Positions 1-6,132 of a stretch of DNA of 17,457 nucleotides are shown in pieces. The notes below the pieces were generated by a model. That model did not search any database, had not been told where the DNA came from, and saw only the letters and a list, made by a program, of their open reading frames with translations. Position 1 is the first letter of the stretch; each line of letters starts with the position of its first letter. Both the position numbers and the translations under genes were made by a program. The stretch is from DATFFO01 sp035250025 (GTDB lineage Bacteria > Actinomycetota > Acidimicrobiia > Spongiisociales > ZC4RG35): NCBI GenBank assembly GCA_035250025.1, contig DATFFO010000031.1, forward strand, positions 1-17,457. The letters run 5' to 3'.

Positions 1-421
1 CTTCGGGCTCGCATGTCTCGTCACCGAATCCGATCGGACTGAGAAGCGGCGCCACCTCGAAGACGTTGACCCCGTCCGACTCGGCCGCCTCGAGGGCATC
101 GACGAGACCCTCCTCCAGACCCAATCCGTTGGCGACGACAAGGTCGGCCTTCGCCAAAGCCGCCACCTGCTGAGAGGACGCTTGATACTCATGCGGGTCG
201 ACCCCGGCGGGCATCAGCACCTCGACTTCGGCGTCTTCGCCGACGACCTGCTCGACGACGTCTCCGAGGATATTGGTGGTGACGACGATCGAGATGGCCC
301 CCGCACCGTCGCTCCCGCCGCGGCACGCCACCGCCAACACGAGCAGGAGCGCCATACATAGATGGTGGAGGTGTTGCCGTCGTCTCGTTCGCCGATCTAG
401 AATGAGAATCGCTTCCATTTA
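1..421 (-). CDS. znuA: Zinc/manganese ABC transporter substrate-binding lipoprotein, ZnuA-like (partial, 3' end outside window)
   Basis: This is the N-terminal part of a metal-binding solute-binding protein that would capture Zn2+ (or Mn2+) outside the membrane and pass it to an ABC permease. Seen: a hydrophobic stretch ending in a lipobox (LAVAC), then the family core ISIVVTTNILGDVVEQVVG, the first metal-ligand motif PAGVDPHEYQAS, and LAKADLVVANGLGLEEGL. The reading frame is open to the left edge. The start is uncertain. ATG at 421 gives a positively charged RRTRRRQ n-region before the hydrophobic core but places both operator-like repeats inside or at the edge of the gene. ATG at 355 leaves the operators upstream but gives a very short signal peptide. 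Neither has a clear ribosome-binding site. The gene is divergent from a Fur/Zur regulator and a ZnuC-like ATPase, which supports the metal role. Zinc rather than manganese is inferred. Confidence 0.85.
374..403 (+). promoter_or_regulatory. Possible zur-znuC promoter overlapping the first operator copy
   Basis: TTGCCG at 374-379 and TAGAAT at 398-403 are separated by 18 bp, a plausible sigma-70-type pair. The -10 element is the start of the first operator repeat, so a bound regulator would block it. A second TAGAAT lies at 420-425 in the other repeat copy. This is pattern-based and not strong. Confidence 0.35.
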
Positions 422-438
422 GAATGAGAACGATAATC
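398..438. promoter_or_regulatory. Tandem Fur/Zur-type operator between znuA and zur
   Basis: An 11-nt direct repeat TAGAATGAGAA occurs at 398-408 and again at 420-430, 22 bp apart (about two helical turns). The first copy continues into an imperfect palindrome, AATGAGAA-N4-TTCCATT (401-419). The second continues as AATGAGAACGATAATC, resembling Fur-family boxes of the GATAAT type. They lie between a metal-uptake gene and a Fur-family regulator, so autoregulation and control of both directions is the natural inference. The palindromes are imperfect and the metal specificity cannot be read from them. Confidence 0.65.
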
Positions 439-452
439 AGGAGATGGTTGGC

Positions 453-893
453 ATGGCAACATCGGGCCTCGACCGTCAGGTCGAGCATCGACTGCGCGAG
501 CGTCAGGTCAGGTACACGCGAGGGCGGCGGGCCGTGATCAGTGCTCTGGCGGCCGCCGACGGACCCCGTTCGGCGGCCGACCTGCACGGCGAGATCCGCG
601 CCGACGTTCCACTCTCCTCCCTGTATCGCTCGCTTACGGTGCTCGAAGAAGCAGGGGTGCTGGCGCCCCACTACTCGATCAAGGGCATCACCCGGTACGA
701 GCTCGCCGAATGGCTGGCCGGTCACCACCACCATCTGGTATGCCTCAACTGCGGCAGCGTCGAAGACATCGAGATCTCCGACCGGCTCGAGGCGTCATTG
801 CGGGACATCGTTGCCGGCATCGGCGCCGAGATCAGCTTCGATCCCAGCAACCACGCCCTCGAGATCGAAGGGCGTTGCGCCCGATGCCGCTGA
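453..893 (+). CDS. zur: Fur-family metalloregulator, probably Zur
   Basis: A 146-residue DNA-binding repressor of the Fur family, which binds operators when loaded with metal. Seen: an N-terminal winged-helix region (about residues 20-85, including RYTRGRRAVISALAAADGP and SSLYRSLTVLEEAGVL), a His cluster at 91-94 followed by CLNC (C97, C100), and a C-terminal CARC (C142, C145). The two CxxC pairs form the structural zinc site of the family. The start at 453 is preferred because AGGAG at 439-443 lies 9 nt upstream; an in-frame ATG at 444 abuts the AGGAG with no spacer. The last 10 nt overlap the znuC gene, so the two are probably co-translated. The link to zinc is inferred from the ZnuA/ZnuC neighbours; Fur or Mur would look similar. 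Confidence 0.85.
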   Translation: MATSGLDRQVEHRLRERQVRYTRGRRAVISALAAADGPRSAADLHGEIRADVPLSSLYRSLTVLEEAGVLAPHYSIKGITRYELAEWLAGHHHHLVCLNCGSVEDIEISDRLEASLRDIVAGIGAEISFDPSNHALEIEGRCARCR

Positions 894-1681
894 ATGAGCC
901 GGCGGTCGCGGCCCGCGACCTGGTGCTCGCCTACGACTCCGTCGTGGCCGTCGAACGGTCCTCGTTCACCATTCCCAAGGGCAGCATTACTGCCGTAATC
1001 GGACCCAATGGCTCGGGTAAGTCGACACTTCTCTCGGCGATCGCCGGTCTGGTTCGGCCGCTGAACGGGGCGCTCGACGTCGCCGCAGGAGAGGGCAGGA
1101 TCGCCTACGTCCTCCAGACCACAAAGGTCAACGAGGCGTTGCCGATCTCGGTACAGGAGGTGGTGACCATGGGCCGCTACGCCCACGCCGGCTGGTACCG
1201 CCGGCTCGGGGCCGACGACCGGGCGGTGGTGGGGCGGGCGATGGACCGTATGAGCATCACCCGCCTGGCGGCTCGCCAGCTCCATCGCCTGTCGGGTGGC
1301 CAGCGCCAGCGAGCCTACGTCGCCCAGGGGCTGGCTCAGGATCACGACATCCTCCTTCTCGACGAGCCCATGAGCGGCATCGACATCACCGCGGCGCGGG
1401 CGATCGACGAGGTCATCCACGAGGAAGCCGCCAGTGGCAACGCCGTCATCATGACCACCCATGACCTCTCCGAGGCCAGGGTGGCCGACCACGTGCTGCT
1501 CCTGGCCGGACGGGTGGTCGCGTCGGGGCCACCGGTCGACGTCTTGACGGCCGAGAACCTCACTGTCGCCTACGGGCCGGCGCTGCTCCACGTCCAGCAG
1601 GGACGGGTCTTCATCGACGACGACGCCCACCGTCCGGTCGAGGGCCGCCACAGCCACCGTCCTCCCTCGGCCGAGGGCTAG
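884..1681 (+). CDS. znuC: Metal ABC transporter ATP-binding protein, ZnuC-like
   Basis: A 265-residue cytoplasmic ATPase that powers metal import. Seen: Walker A GPNGSGKST (residues 40-48), Q-loop around LQTTKVNE (78-84), ABC signature LSGGQRQR (136-143), Walker B ILLLDEP (156-162) and switch His in TTHDLSEA (H193). The C-terminal tail is His-rich (HRPVEGRHSHRPP), which may bind metal. The ATG at 884 lies inside the end of zur (10-nt overlap), with a weak AAGGG about 11 nt upstream, fitting translational coupling. No membrane permease follows on this strand; the next gene is unrelated. The permease is therefore probably beyond the left edge, downstream of znuA. Substrate specificity is inferred from context. 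Confidence 0.88.
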   Translation: MPLNEPAVAARDLVLAYDSVVAVERSSFTIPKGSITAVIGPNGSGKSTLLSAIAGLVRPLNGALDVAAGEGRIAYVLQTTKVNEALPISVQEVVTMGRYAHAGWYRRLGADDRAVVGRAMDRMSITRLAARQLHRLSGGQRQRAYVAQGLAQDHDILLLDEPMSGIDITAARAIDEVIHEEAASGNAVIMTTHDLSEARVADHVLLLAGRVVASGPPVDVLTAENLTVAYGPALLHVQQGRVFIDDDAHRPVEGRHSHRPPSAEG

Positions 1682-1691
1682 GCTCGCTCGT

Positions 1692-1931
1692 ATGGGATCC
1701 GGACCGACCGCGGACCAGCCTGAGAAGGTGACCGGGCCTGCGTCCTACTTTCCCTCTATCGAGAAGAAGTACGGCCGCCCGATAGCCGAGTGGAAATCAC
1801 TCATCCGCGCCAGCCCTCTCACCAAACACATGGAGTTGGTGGACTGGCTGAAGAGCGAGTACGGCATGGGTCACGGCCACGCCAATGCCCTTGTCGGGCA
1901 CACGCTCCATGAGGATGCCGCCCCGAACTGA
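1692..1931 (+). CDS. DUF4287 domain-containing protein
   Basis: A 79-residue soluble protein. From about residue 17 it matches the DUF4287 pattern: SYFPSIEKKYGRPIAEWKSL, then LTKHMELVDWLKSEYGMGHGHANALVGHTL. This domain is common in actinobacteria, sometimes fused to DUF5655, and has no established function that I know of. The gene begins 10 nt after the znuC stop. No good ribosome-binding site is visible, so it may be read through from the zur-znuC transcript. A functional link to metal uptake is not implied by the sequence. Confidence 0.8.
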   Translation: MGSGPTADQPEKVTGPASYFPSIEKKYGRPIAEWKSLIRASPLTKHMELVDWLKSEYGMGHGHANALVGHTLHEDAAPN

Positions 1932-2003
1932 CAGGCGATGGGAGCATGGCTGTGGGACAATGGCCGTGGACTGTCACTCGACGGCCCAGCCAGGAGGCAA
2001 CCC

Positions 2004-2129
2004 ATGGGAACCAAGGACAAGGGCGGCAAATCCACCAAGAAGGTGGGCGCCAAGGACCTGAAGCAGAAGCGCTCCGACAAGAAGGCCAAGCGAGCCGCCT
2101 CCGAGGCCAAGGCGGCCAACCGACCCTGA
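2004..2129 (+). CDS. Small lysine-rich conserved protein (41 aa)
   Basis: A 41-residue, highly basic protein beginning MGTKDKGGKSTKKVGAKDL and continuing with alternating Lys/Arg and Ala. It has no hydrophobic segment and looks helical or disordered. The start at 2004 is strongly supported by AGGAGG at 1992-1997, six nt upstream; a longer in-frame start at 1938 lacks such a site and gives an unrelated N-terminus. I recognise similar short KDKGGK proteins in actinobacterial genomes annotated as hypothetical, but no function is known to me. Nucleic-acid binding is a guess from the charge. It ends 34 nt before the convergent glycosyltransferase gene. Confidence 0.7.
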   Translation: MGTKDKGGKSTKKVGAKDLKQKRSDKKAKRAASEAKAANRP

Positions 2130-2163
2130 GATCGGGCAACTCGCCGCCGGACGTCACAGCTGT

Positions 2164-3318
2164 TCAGGTGACCGGCATCACCGGGTTGTGCTCCGGAACC
2201 GGCTGCTTCATCTCTGTCATCAGGTCCCCAAACTGGCGCCCCACAGCCGGCCAGTAACGGCCGGCGGCGAGTGCACGCGCCCGGGCGGTCATGGTGGCCA
2301 TTACCTCGGGTTGGGTGAGCAATTGTCTCAGGGCTCGGGTGATGGCGGACGGATCTCGATGGGGAACGAGTATCCCGGCCCCATCCGAGAGCGCTTCGAC
2401 GGCGTGCGGGAATTCGGTGGCGACCACCGGCTTGGCAGCCGCCATCGCCTCGACGAGAACTCCCGACGTCACCTGCTCGACCGATTCGTACGGAAGGACC
2501 ACGGCATCGGCCGTGCGCACCGTCCGCGTGAGCGCCTTGCGACTGAGGTACCGGTCGTCGAACTCGACGATGCCCTCGACGCCCAGGCTGCGCGACAATG
2601 TCATCAGATCGTTGCGGTAGGTCTCCCCTGACTCCTGCCGCACCTGAGGGTGGGTGGAACCGAGGATCAGGTATCGGGGCAGAGGATCGAGGTCCCTCAA
2701 CCCTGCGCACGCTTTGATCGCCCACTCCAGACCCTTGCCGGGCCCGATGAGGCCCCAGGTGAGGATCAGCGGTCGACGACCCGAGCCACGTCCTGGTCCG
2801 GCGAAGTCGCGATCGGCTCCATGCGCGATGATCCGGACTTTGGAAGGGTCCACCGCATACCCATCGACCAGTCTGGCGGCGGCCGTTTGGCTCATGACGA
2901 CGATGCGGTCCGCGAGATCACAGATCCTCTCGACTACCGCTCGTTGATGGCCCGTTGGGGCGGCGAGGACGGTGTGCAGGGTCACCGCCGCCGGAACTGT
3001 GAGGCCAGTCATGAGGTCTATCACCTCATCGCCGTCCGGTCCTCCGAAGATCCCGAACTCATGCTGTACCGAGACTGTGTCATACGTGTTCAGCGTGTCG
3101 ACTGCGGCACGAAGGGAGGCCGGGTCACCGACGCGGTGGTGGAAGACCACCGGTGAGCCGCTGACTCCGACGTTGCGGTCTGTCAGACTCACCACGCCCA
3201 CGCGGTGCCGGTCGGTAGTCAAGGAGGCCACCAGGGAAGCGGTGTAGCTGGCGATTCCACAAAGCCTGGGGGGGTAAGTCGCCACGATCCCTATCGAGGC
3301 GCTGCGGGCGTGCTTCAT
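2164..3318 (-). CDS. Glycosyltransferase family 4 protein
   Basis: A 384-residue GT-B-fold enzyme that would transfer a sugar from a nucleotide-sugar donor. Seen: an N-terminal Rossmann start IGIVATYPPRLCGIASYTAS, a glycine-rich linker region with ILTWGLIGPGKGLEWAI, and a C-terminal donor domain with ADAVVLPYESVEQVTSGVLV, EAMAAAKPVVATEFPHAVEA and GAGILVPHRDP. In the retaining GT4 family the E-x7-E motif near this region contacts the donor; here V is at the first position of the usual ExxxPxxxxEAMAxxxPVV pattern but E precedes it (YESVEQVTSG). The start at 3318 has AAAGGAGA five to six nt upstream; an upstream in-frame start at 3363 has none. It stands alone, so acceptor and pathway are unknown. 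Confidence 0.85.
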   Translation of the reverse strand: MKHARSASIGIVATYPPRLCGIASYTASLVASLTTDRHRVGVVSLTDRNVGVSGSPVVFHHRVGDPASLRAAVDTLNTYDTVSVQHEFGIFGGPDGDEVIDLMTGLTVPAAVTLHTVLAAPTGHQRAVVERICDLADRIVVMSQTAAARLVDGYAVDPSKVRIIAHGADRDFAGPGRGSGRRPLILTWGLIGPGKGLEWAIKACAGLRDLDPLPRYLILGSTHPQVRQESGETYRNDLMTLSRSLGVEGIVEFDDRYLSRKALTRTVRTADAVVLPYESVEQVTSGVLVEAMAAAKPVVATEFPHAVEALSDGAGILVPHRDPSAITRALRQLLTQPEVMATMTARARALAAGRYWPAVGRQFGDLMTEMKQPVPEHNPVMPVT

Positions 3319-3515
3319 TCCATCTCCTTTGATCGCCCGAACTGAGCGAGCGGTTGCGATCACTGGTTCTGGCAGACGCCGGGATACCGGCTGGACGCTC
3401 CGCGAGGAAGAGTGAACGGTGCTTCGACCGTGTACTCATGGTACCCGTCCCGGAGCCCTATCCCCGCAGGAGTTTCGTAGCGGTTAGCGTGCGGTATAAG
3501 GACAAAGAGGCTGAA

Positions 3516-3668
3516 ATGATTCTTACCTTGGGCCTGTGGGTTCACGTCATGTTGAACGCCATCGCCTGCTTCGCGCCGACCAGGAACCCGATCTGGGGCG
3601 AGCTGCGGCTCGTCGGGGTGATCGTGGCCACGGTGGCGCTGTGGACCGTGCTGGCGGCATCGATCTGA
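3516..3668 (+). CDS. Possible small membrane protein (50 aa)
   Basis: A 50-residue reading frame beginning MILTLGLWVHVMLNAIACFA and ending in a clear hydrophobic helix LVGVIVATVALWTVLAASI. The topology suggests two short membrane segments separated by PTRNPIWGEL. The start at 3516 is favoured by AGAGG at 3506-3510, five nt upstream; the in-frame sequence before it is charged and not protein-like. A TATAAG at 3495-3500 could be a -10 element but would lie almost on the start. No family recognised. The gene ends 27 nt before the tRNA. Confidence 0.45.
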   Translation: MILTLGLWVHVMLNAIACFAPTRNPIWGELRLVGVIVATVALWTVLAASI

Positions 3669-3695
3669 GCATCCGGTATCCTGACGCCCACGCCC

Positions 3696-3766
3696 GCGGG
3701 TGTAGTTCAATGGTAGAACACGAGCTTCCCAAGCTCGGAGCGAGGGTTCGATTCCCTTCACCCGCT
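3696..3766 (+). tRNA. tRNA-Gly (anticodon CCC)
   Basis: A full cloverleaf can be drawn. Acceptor stem GCGGGTG/CACCCGC (3696-3702 with 3759-3765), D stem GTTC/GAAC, anticodon stem CGAGC/GCTCG around loop TTCCCAA (3726-3732), four-nt variable loop, and T stem GAGGG/CCCTT with loop TTCGATT (one G-U pair). The anticodon CCC at 3728-3730 reads GGG glycine codons. The discriminator is T3766 and the CCA end is not encoded. A perfect hairpin follows at 3771. Confidence 0.95.
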
Positions 3767-3770
3767 CCCA

Positions 3771-3816
3771 TTTGGCTCACATATCCAGCGCGTAGGCGCG
3801 CGATATGTGAGCCAAA
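3771..3816. terminator. Perfect 15-bp inverted repeat downstream of tRNA-Gly
   Basis: TTTGGCTCACATATC (3771-3785) is exactly mirrored by GATATGTGAGCCAAA (3802-3816), with a 16-nt GC-rich spacer that can itself pair (GCGC on both sides of TAG). It lies between the tRNA and the 3' end of the convergent oxidoreductase gene, so a bidirectional terminator is the simplest reading. On the plus strand it is followed by ACGG and not by a T run; on the minus strand AAATGGG follows. The arms are less GC-rich than the surrounding sequence. Confidence 0.6.
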
Positions 3817-3842
3817 ACGGTGCACGGAAGGTGCCTGACCCT

Positions 3843-4667
3843 TCAGGTCAGTGAGACGAAGCGGCCGGCGAACGGTTCTATGACCGACCGCCCTCCTGCC
3901 GGCCAGCCACAGACCAGATACTCGAACCCCAACTTTTCGAAGGCGTCGATCGTACGGGCGATGTCGTCGAGGTCGTCCTCCAGTGAGATCGACGAGCAAC
4001 GCATGAGGGTGGCCGGGTCCCGACCGAAGCCCTCGGCCAGGTCGGACATGCGTTGGGACTTGGCGCGGAGTGAGTCCGGAGTGCCGTAGCAGTGCCAGAC
4101 ATCGGCATAGCGGGCGGCGATCGGCATCATCCGCTGCTCACCCTTGGCGGCGATCCAGAGGGGCGGATGCGGCTGTTGGACGGGCTTGGGATTGAGGGTG
4201 GCGTCGGCGACCTGGAAGTGGCGCCCCTCGAAGCTGAAGCCATCAGTGGTCAGGAGCCCCAGGACGATCTGCACGGCCTCTTCGAAGGCATCGACTCTTT
4301 CTTTCGTGGCCGGGAACGGGATGCCGAGCTGGCGATGCTCCCTTTCGTACCACGCCGCCCCGTAGGTGAGCTCGAAGCGTCCCTCGGAGGCATGGTCGAG
4401 GGTGATGGCCTCGGCGGCGTAGATGGCGGGATGGCGATAGGTCAAGCCGGTCACGAGCAATCCGAGGCGTATCCGGGACGTGGCGCCGCTCCATGCCGCC
4501 AACGTGGTGTTGCCCTCGAAACACTCCCCCGGTCCCTGGCCGTACATGGGCTGGAAATGGTCGAACCCCCACACCCCGTCGAAGCCGAGGTCCTCGGCAA
4601 AACGAACCCGGGATGTGAGCTCCGGCCACGGAACTCTTTGCTGGGCGACATCCAATCCGAATCGCAC
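3843..4667 (-). CDS. LLM-class (luciferase-like) flavin/F420-dependent oxidoreductase
   Basis: A 274-residue TIM-barrel protein of the bacterial luciferase superfamily. Seen: N-terminal MRFGLDVAQQRVPWPELTSR, the strand-loop FAEDLGFDGVWGFDHF, the region SRIRLGLLVTGLTYRHPAIY typical of the family, ASEGRFELTYGAAWYEREHR, and PLWIAAKGEQRMMPIAARYA. In actinobacteria most such proteins use coenzyme F420, but the cofactor (F420 or FMN) and substrate cannot be fixed here. It is transcribed away from the dCTP deaminase gene and convergent with the tRNA. There is no obvious redox partner or F420 biosynthesis gene in the window. Confidence 0.87.
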   Translation of the reverse strand: MRFGLDVAQQRVPWPELTSRVRFAEDLGFDGVWGFDHFQPMYGQGPGECFEGNTTLAAWSGATSRIRLGLLVTGLTYRHPAIYAAEAITLDHASEGRFELTYGAAWYEREHRQLGIPFPATKERVDAFEEAVQIVLGLLTTDGFSFEGRHFQVADATLNPKPVQQPHPPLWIAAKGEQRMMPIAARYADVWHCYGTPDSLRAKSQRMSDLAEGFGRDPATLMRCSSISLEDDLDDIARTIDAFEKLGFEYLVCGWPAGGRSVIEPFAGRFVSLT

Positions 4668-4732
4668 CTGGGATGTCTAACAGGATCGAGGCCCCACGGT
4701 CTCATCAGCGACCGGGAGTACCATCCGCCGCC

Positions 4733-5296
4733 GTGATCTTCTCCGACCGATCGATCAACGAAGCCATCGCCGAAGGGCGGATCGCTCTCGATCCCTTCGA
4801 GCCCTCCTACGTGCAGCCATCGAGCGTCGATCTCCGCGTGGACCGTGGCTTCCGCGTCTTCCAGAATCACCGGCACCCGGCAATCGACCCCCGTTCCCCC
4901 CAGGACGACCTCACGCGTCTGATCGAAGTGGACGAGGGCGAGGCCTTCATGCTCCACCCGGGCGAGTTCGTGCTCGGGGCAACGCTCGAGCGGGTGCGGC
5001 TGGGCGGCGACGTGGTCGCCCGGCTGGAGGGAAAGTCGTCGCTGGGACGCCTCGGGCTCCTCATTCACTCGACGGCAGGATTCATTGATCCCGGCTTCGA
5101 GGGGGCGATAACCCTCGAGCTGTCGAACGTGGCCACACTCCCGATCTCCATCTATCCCGGGATGAAGATCGGCCAGATCAGCTTCTACCAGATGACCACC
5201 GCCGCCGACCATCCGTATGGCTCGCCCGAGCTGGGCTCCAAGTACCAGGGACAAGCAGGCCCGACTGCCAGCCGGTCCCACCGCGACTTCGGCTAA
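4733..5296 (+). CDS. dcd: dCTP deaminase, probably the bifunctional dCTP deaminase/dUTPase type
   Basis: A 187-residue trimeric enzyme of pyrimidine nucleotide metabolism: it deaminates dCTP, and the mycobacterial type also hydrolyses dUTP to dUMP. Seen: VIFSDRSINEAI at the start, VQPSSVDLRVD, catalytic motif EGKSSLGRLG (99-108; S103 and R106 region), HSTAGFIDPGFEGAITLEL with the catalytic Glu at about 129, and the C-terminal GSKYQGQAGPTASRS. These match the M. tuberculosis enzyme as I recall it, which is bifunctional; bifunctionality here is inferred. The GTG at 4733 is chosen since the family starts MxxSDRDI; an in-frame ATG at 4673 adds 20 unmatched residues and would leave only 5 bp to the divergent gene. 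Ribosome-binding signal is weak (GGGAG 15 nt upstream). Confidence 0.93.
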   Translation: MIFSDRSINEAIAEGRIALDPFEPSYVQPSSVDLRVDRGFRVFQNHRHPAIDPRSPQDDLTRLIEVDEGEAFMLHPGEFVLGATLERVRLGGDVVARLEGKSSLGRLGLLIHSTAGFIDPGFEGAITLELSNVATLPISIYPGMKIGQISFYQMTTAADHPYGSPELGSKYQGQAGPTASRSHRDFG

Positions 5297-5399
5297 AGAC
5301 CGACCCGATTCCGCCGATAGAGACCAGACAACTACGGAGATAGTCCTCCTTCCTCGGAGTTCCTTCCTCCTCCGGTCTTGCCAATCTCCGTGGAGAGTG

Positions 5400-5429
5400 A
5401 ACGGCCCCGGCGCCACCGCCGGGGCCGTT
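5400..5429. terminator. Rho-independent-type terminator hairpin, dcd/dedA
   Basis: AACGGCCCCGGC (5400-5411) pairs perfectly with GCCGGGGCCGTT (5418-5429) around the 6-nt loop GCCACC: a 12-bp stem. It sits between the convergent dcd and DedA genes, 10 nt beyond the DedA stop, and can serve both. Only TTCT follows, so the U tract is short, as is common in GC-rich actinobacteria. Confidence 0.8.
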
Positions 5430-5438
5430 CTGTATCCG

Positions 5439-6041
5439 TCAGGACGAACCGCCCGCCCGCTGTCGGCTGAGGGCGACCCATCCCCCAATGGCGGCGGCGA
5501 CGCCCGCCGCCAGCACCGCCTGGAACGGACCCGAAGACTCCCTCCACCATTCGGCGGCCAGGAACCCGATGGTCGTGAACGCCGTGCTCCAGAGGACAGC
5601 GCCAATGGCGTTGGCGGCGGCGAAGCGGTACCAGGGCATCGGCGCCATACCTGCCAATGCCGGGACCGCAGCCCGCGTCACCTGATTGAACCGCCCCGCC
5701 ACCACCAGGGCCATCGCCGACCGGGCCGCGGCGATCCGATCGGCCAACCGGCCCAGCGCCCCGCCGAGCCGACGGGCGATCGGGTCCCATGCCACCAGGC
5801 GACGCCCGTAACGGCGGCCGACCTCGTAGCCCACCAGGCCACCCACCGAGGCGGCGGCCGCCGCCACGACCGCGAGGATGAACGGATCTACGCCGATGGC
5901 CGAGGCGATCGCCGCCGCCCCTACCAGCGCCACCTCCCCCGGCAGTATCAGGCCAAGGAAGGCGGCGGATTCGCCAAATGCCAGCGTGCCGACGACCAAA
6001 TACACGACCCACGGGTCGAGGGAGCTGAGGAAGCCTTCCAT
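5439..6041 (-). CDS. DedA-family membrane protein
   Basis: A 200-residue integral membrane protein (SNARE-associated/VTT fold). Some DedA proteins flip undecaprenyl phosphate or phosphatidylethanolamine; others support proton-dependent processes. Seen: FGESAAFLGLILPGEVALVG (the conserved E...PGE re-entrant loop), several hydrophobic helices rich in Ala, then GRFNQVTRAAVPALAGMAPM and RFAAANAIGAVLW. In the canonical second motif (R-F-x-P-x-x-R) the Pro is replaced here (GRFNQVTR), while the Arg is kept. The ATG at 6041 is chosen from the family start; a TTG at 6077 would add 12 residues. Neither has a strong ribosome-binding site. It lies downstream of the phosphotransferase-like gene on the same strand, 91 nt away. 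Confidence 0.85.
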   Translation of the reverse strand: MEGFLSSLDPWVVYLVVGTLAFGESAAFLGLILPGEVALVGAAAIASAIGVDPFILAVVAAAAASVGGLVGYEVGRRYGRRLVAWDPIARRLGGALGRLADRIAAARSAMALVVAGRFNQVTRAAVPALAGMAPMPWYRFAAANAIGAVLWSTAFTTIGFLAAEWWRESSGPFQAVLAAGVAAAIGGWVALSRQRAGGSS

Positions 6042-6132
6042 GGCAGCCAGAGTGCCGACTCCGGCCTCCGGACACAATGGGGGAACACCCCCACTGATCC
6101 CGGATGCGGCCGCTTCTGCGTCGACGTCTGGC

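Noticed and set aside
722..1657. A 311-codon open frame on the minus strand
   Set aside because: It is antisense to zur and znuC, both of which have complete family motifs.
3363..3515. A longer version of the small membrane protein starting at 3354
   Set aside because: The added residues are charged, without a ribosome-binding site and overlap the glycosyltransferase leader.
3696..3816. An integration site (att) for a mobile element at the tRNA
   Set aside because: No integrase, no repeat of the tRNA 3' end and no foreign-looking gene cargo is in the window, so the palindrome alone does not support it.
4451..5605. A 384-codon open frame on the minus strand across dcd
   Set aside because: It spans the end of one gene, the antisense of dcd and a terminator hairpin, and has no family resemblance.
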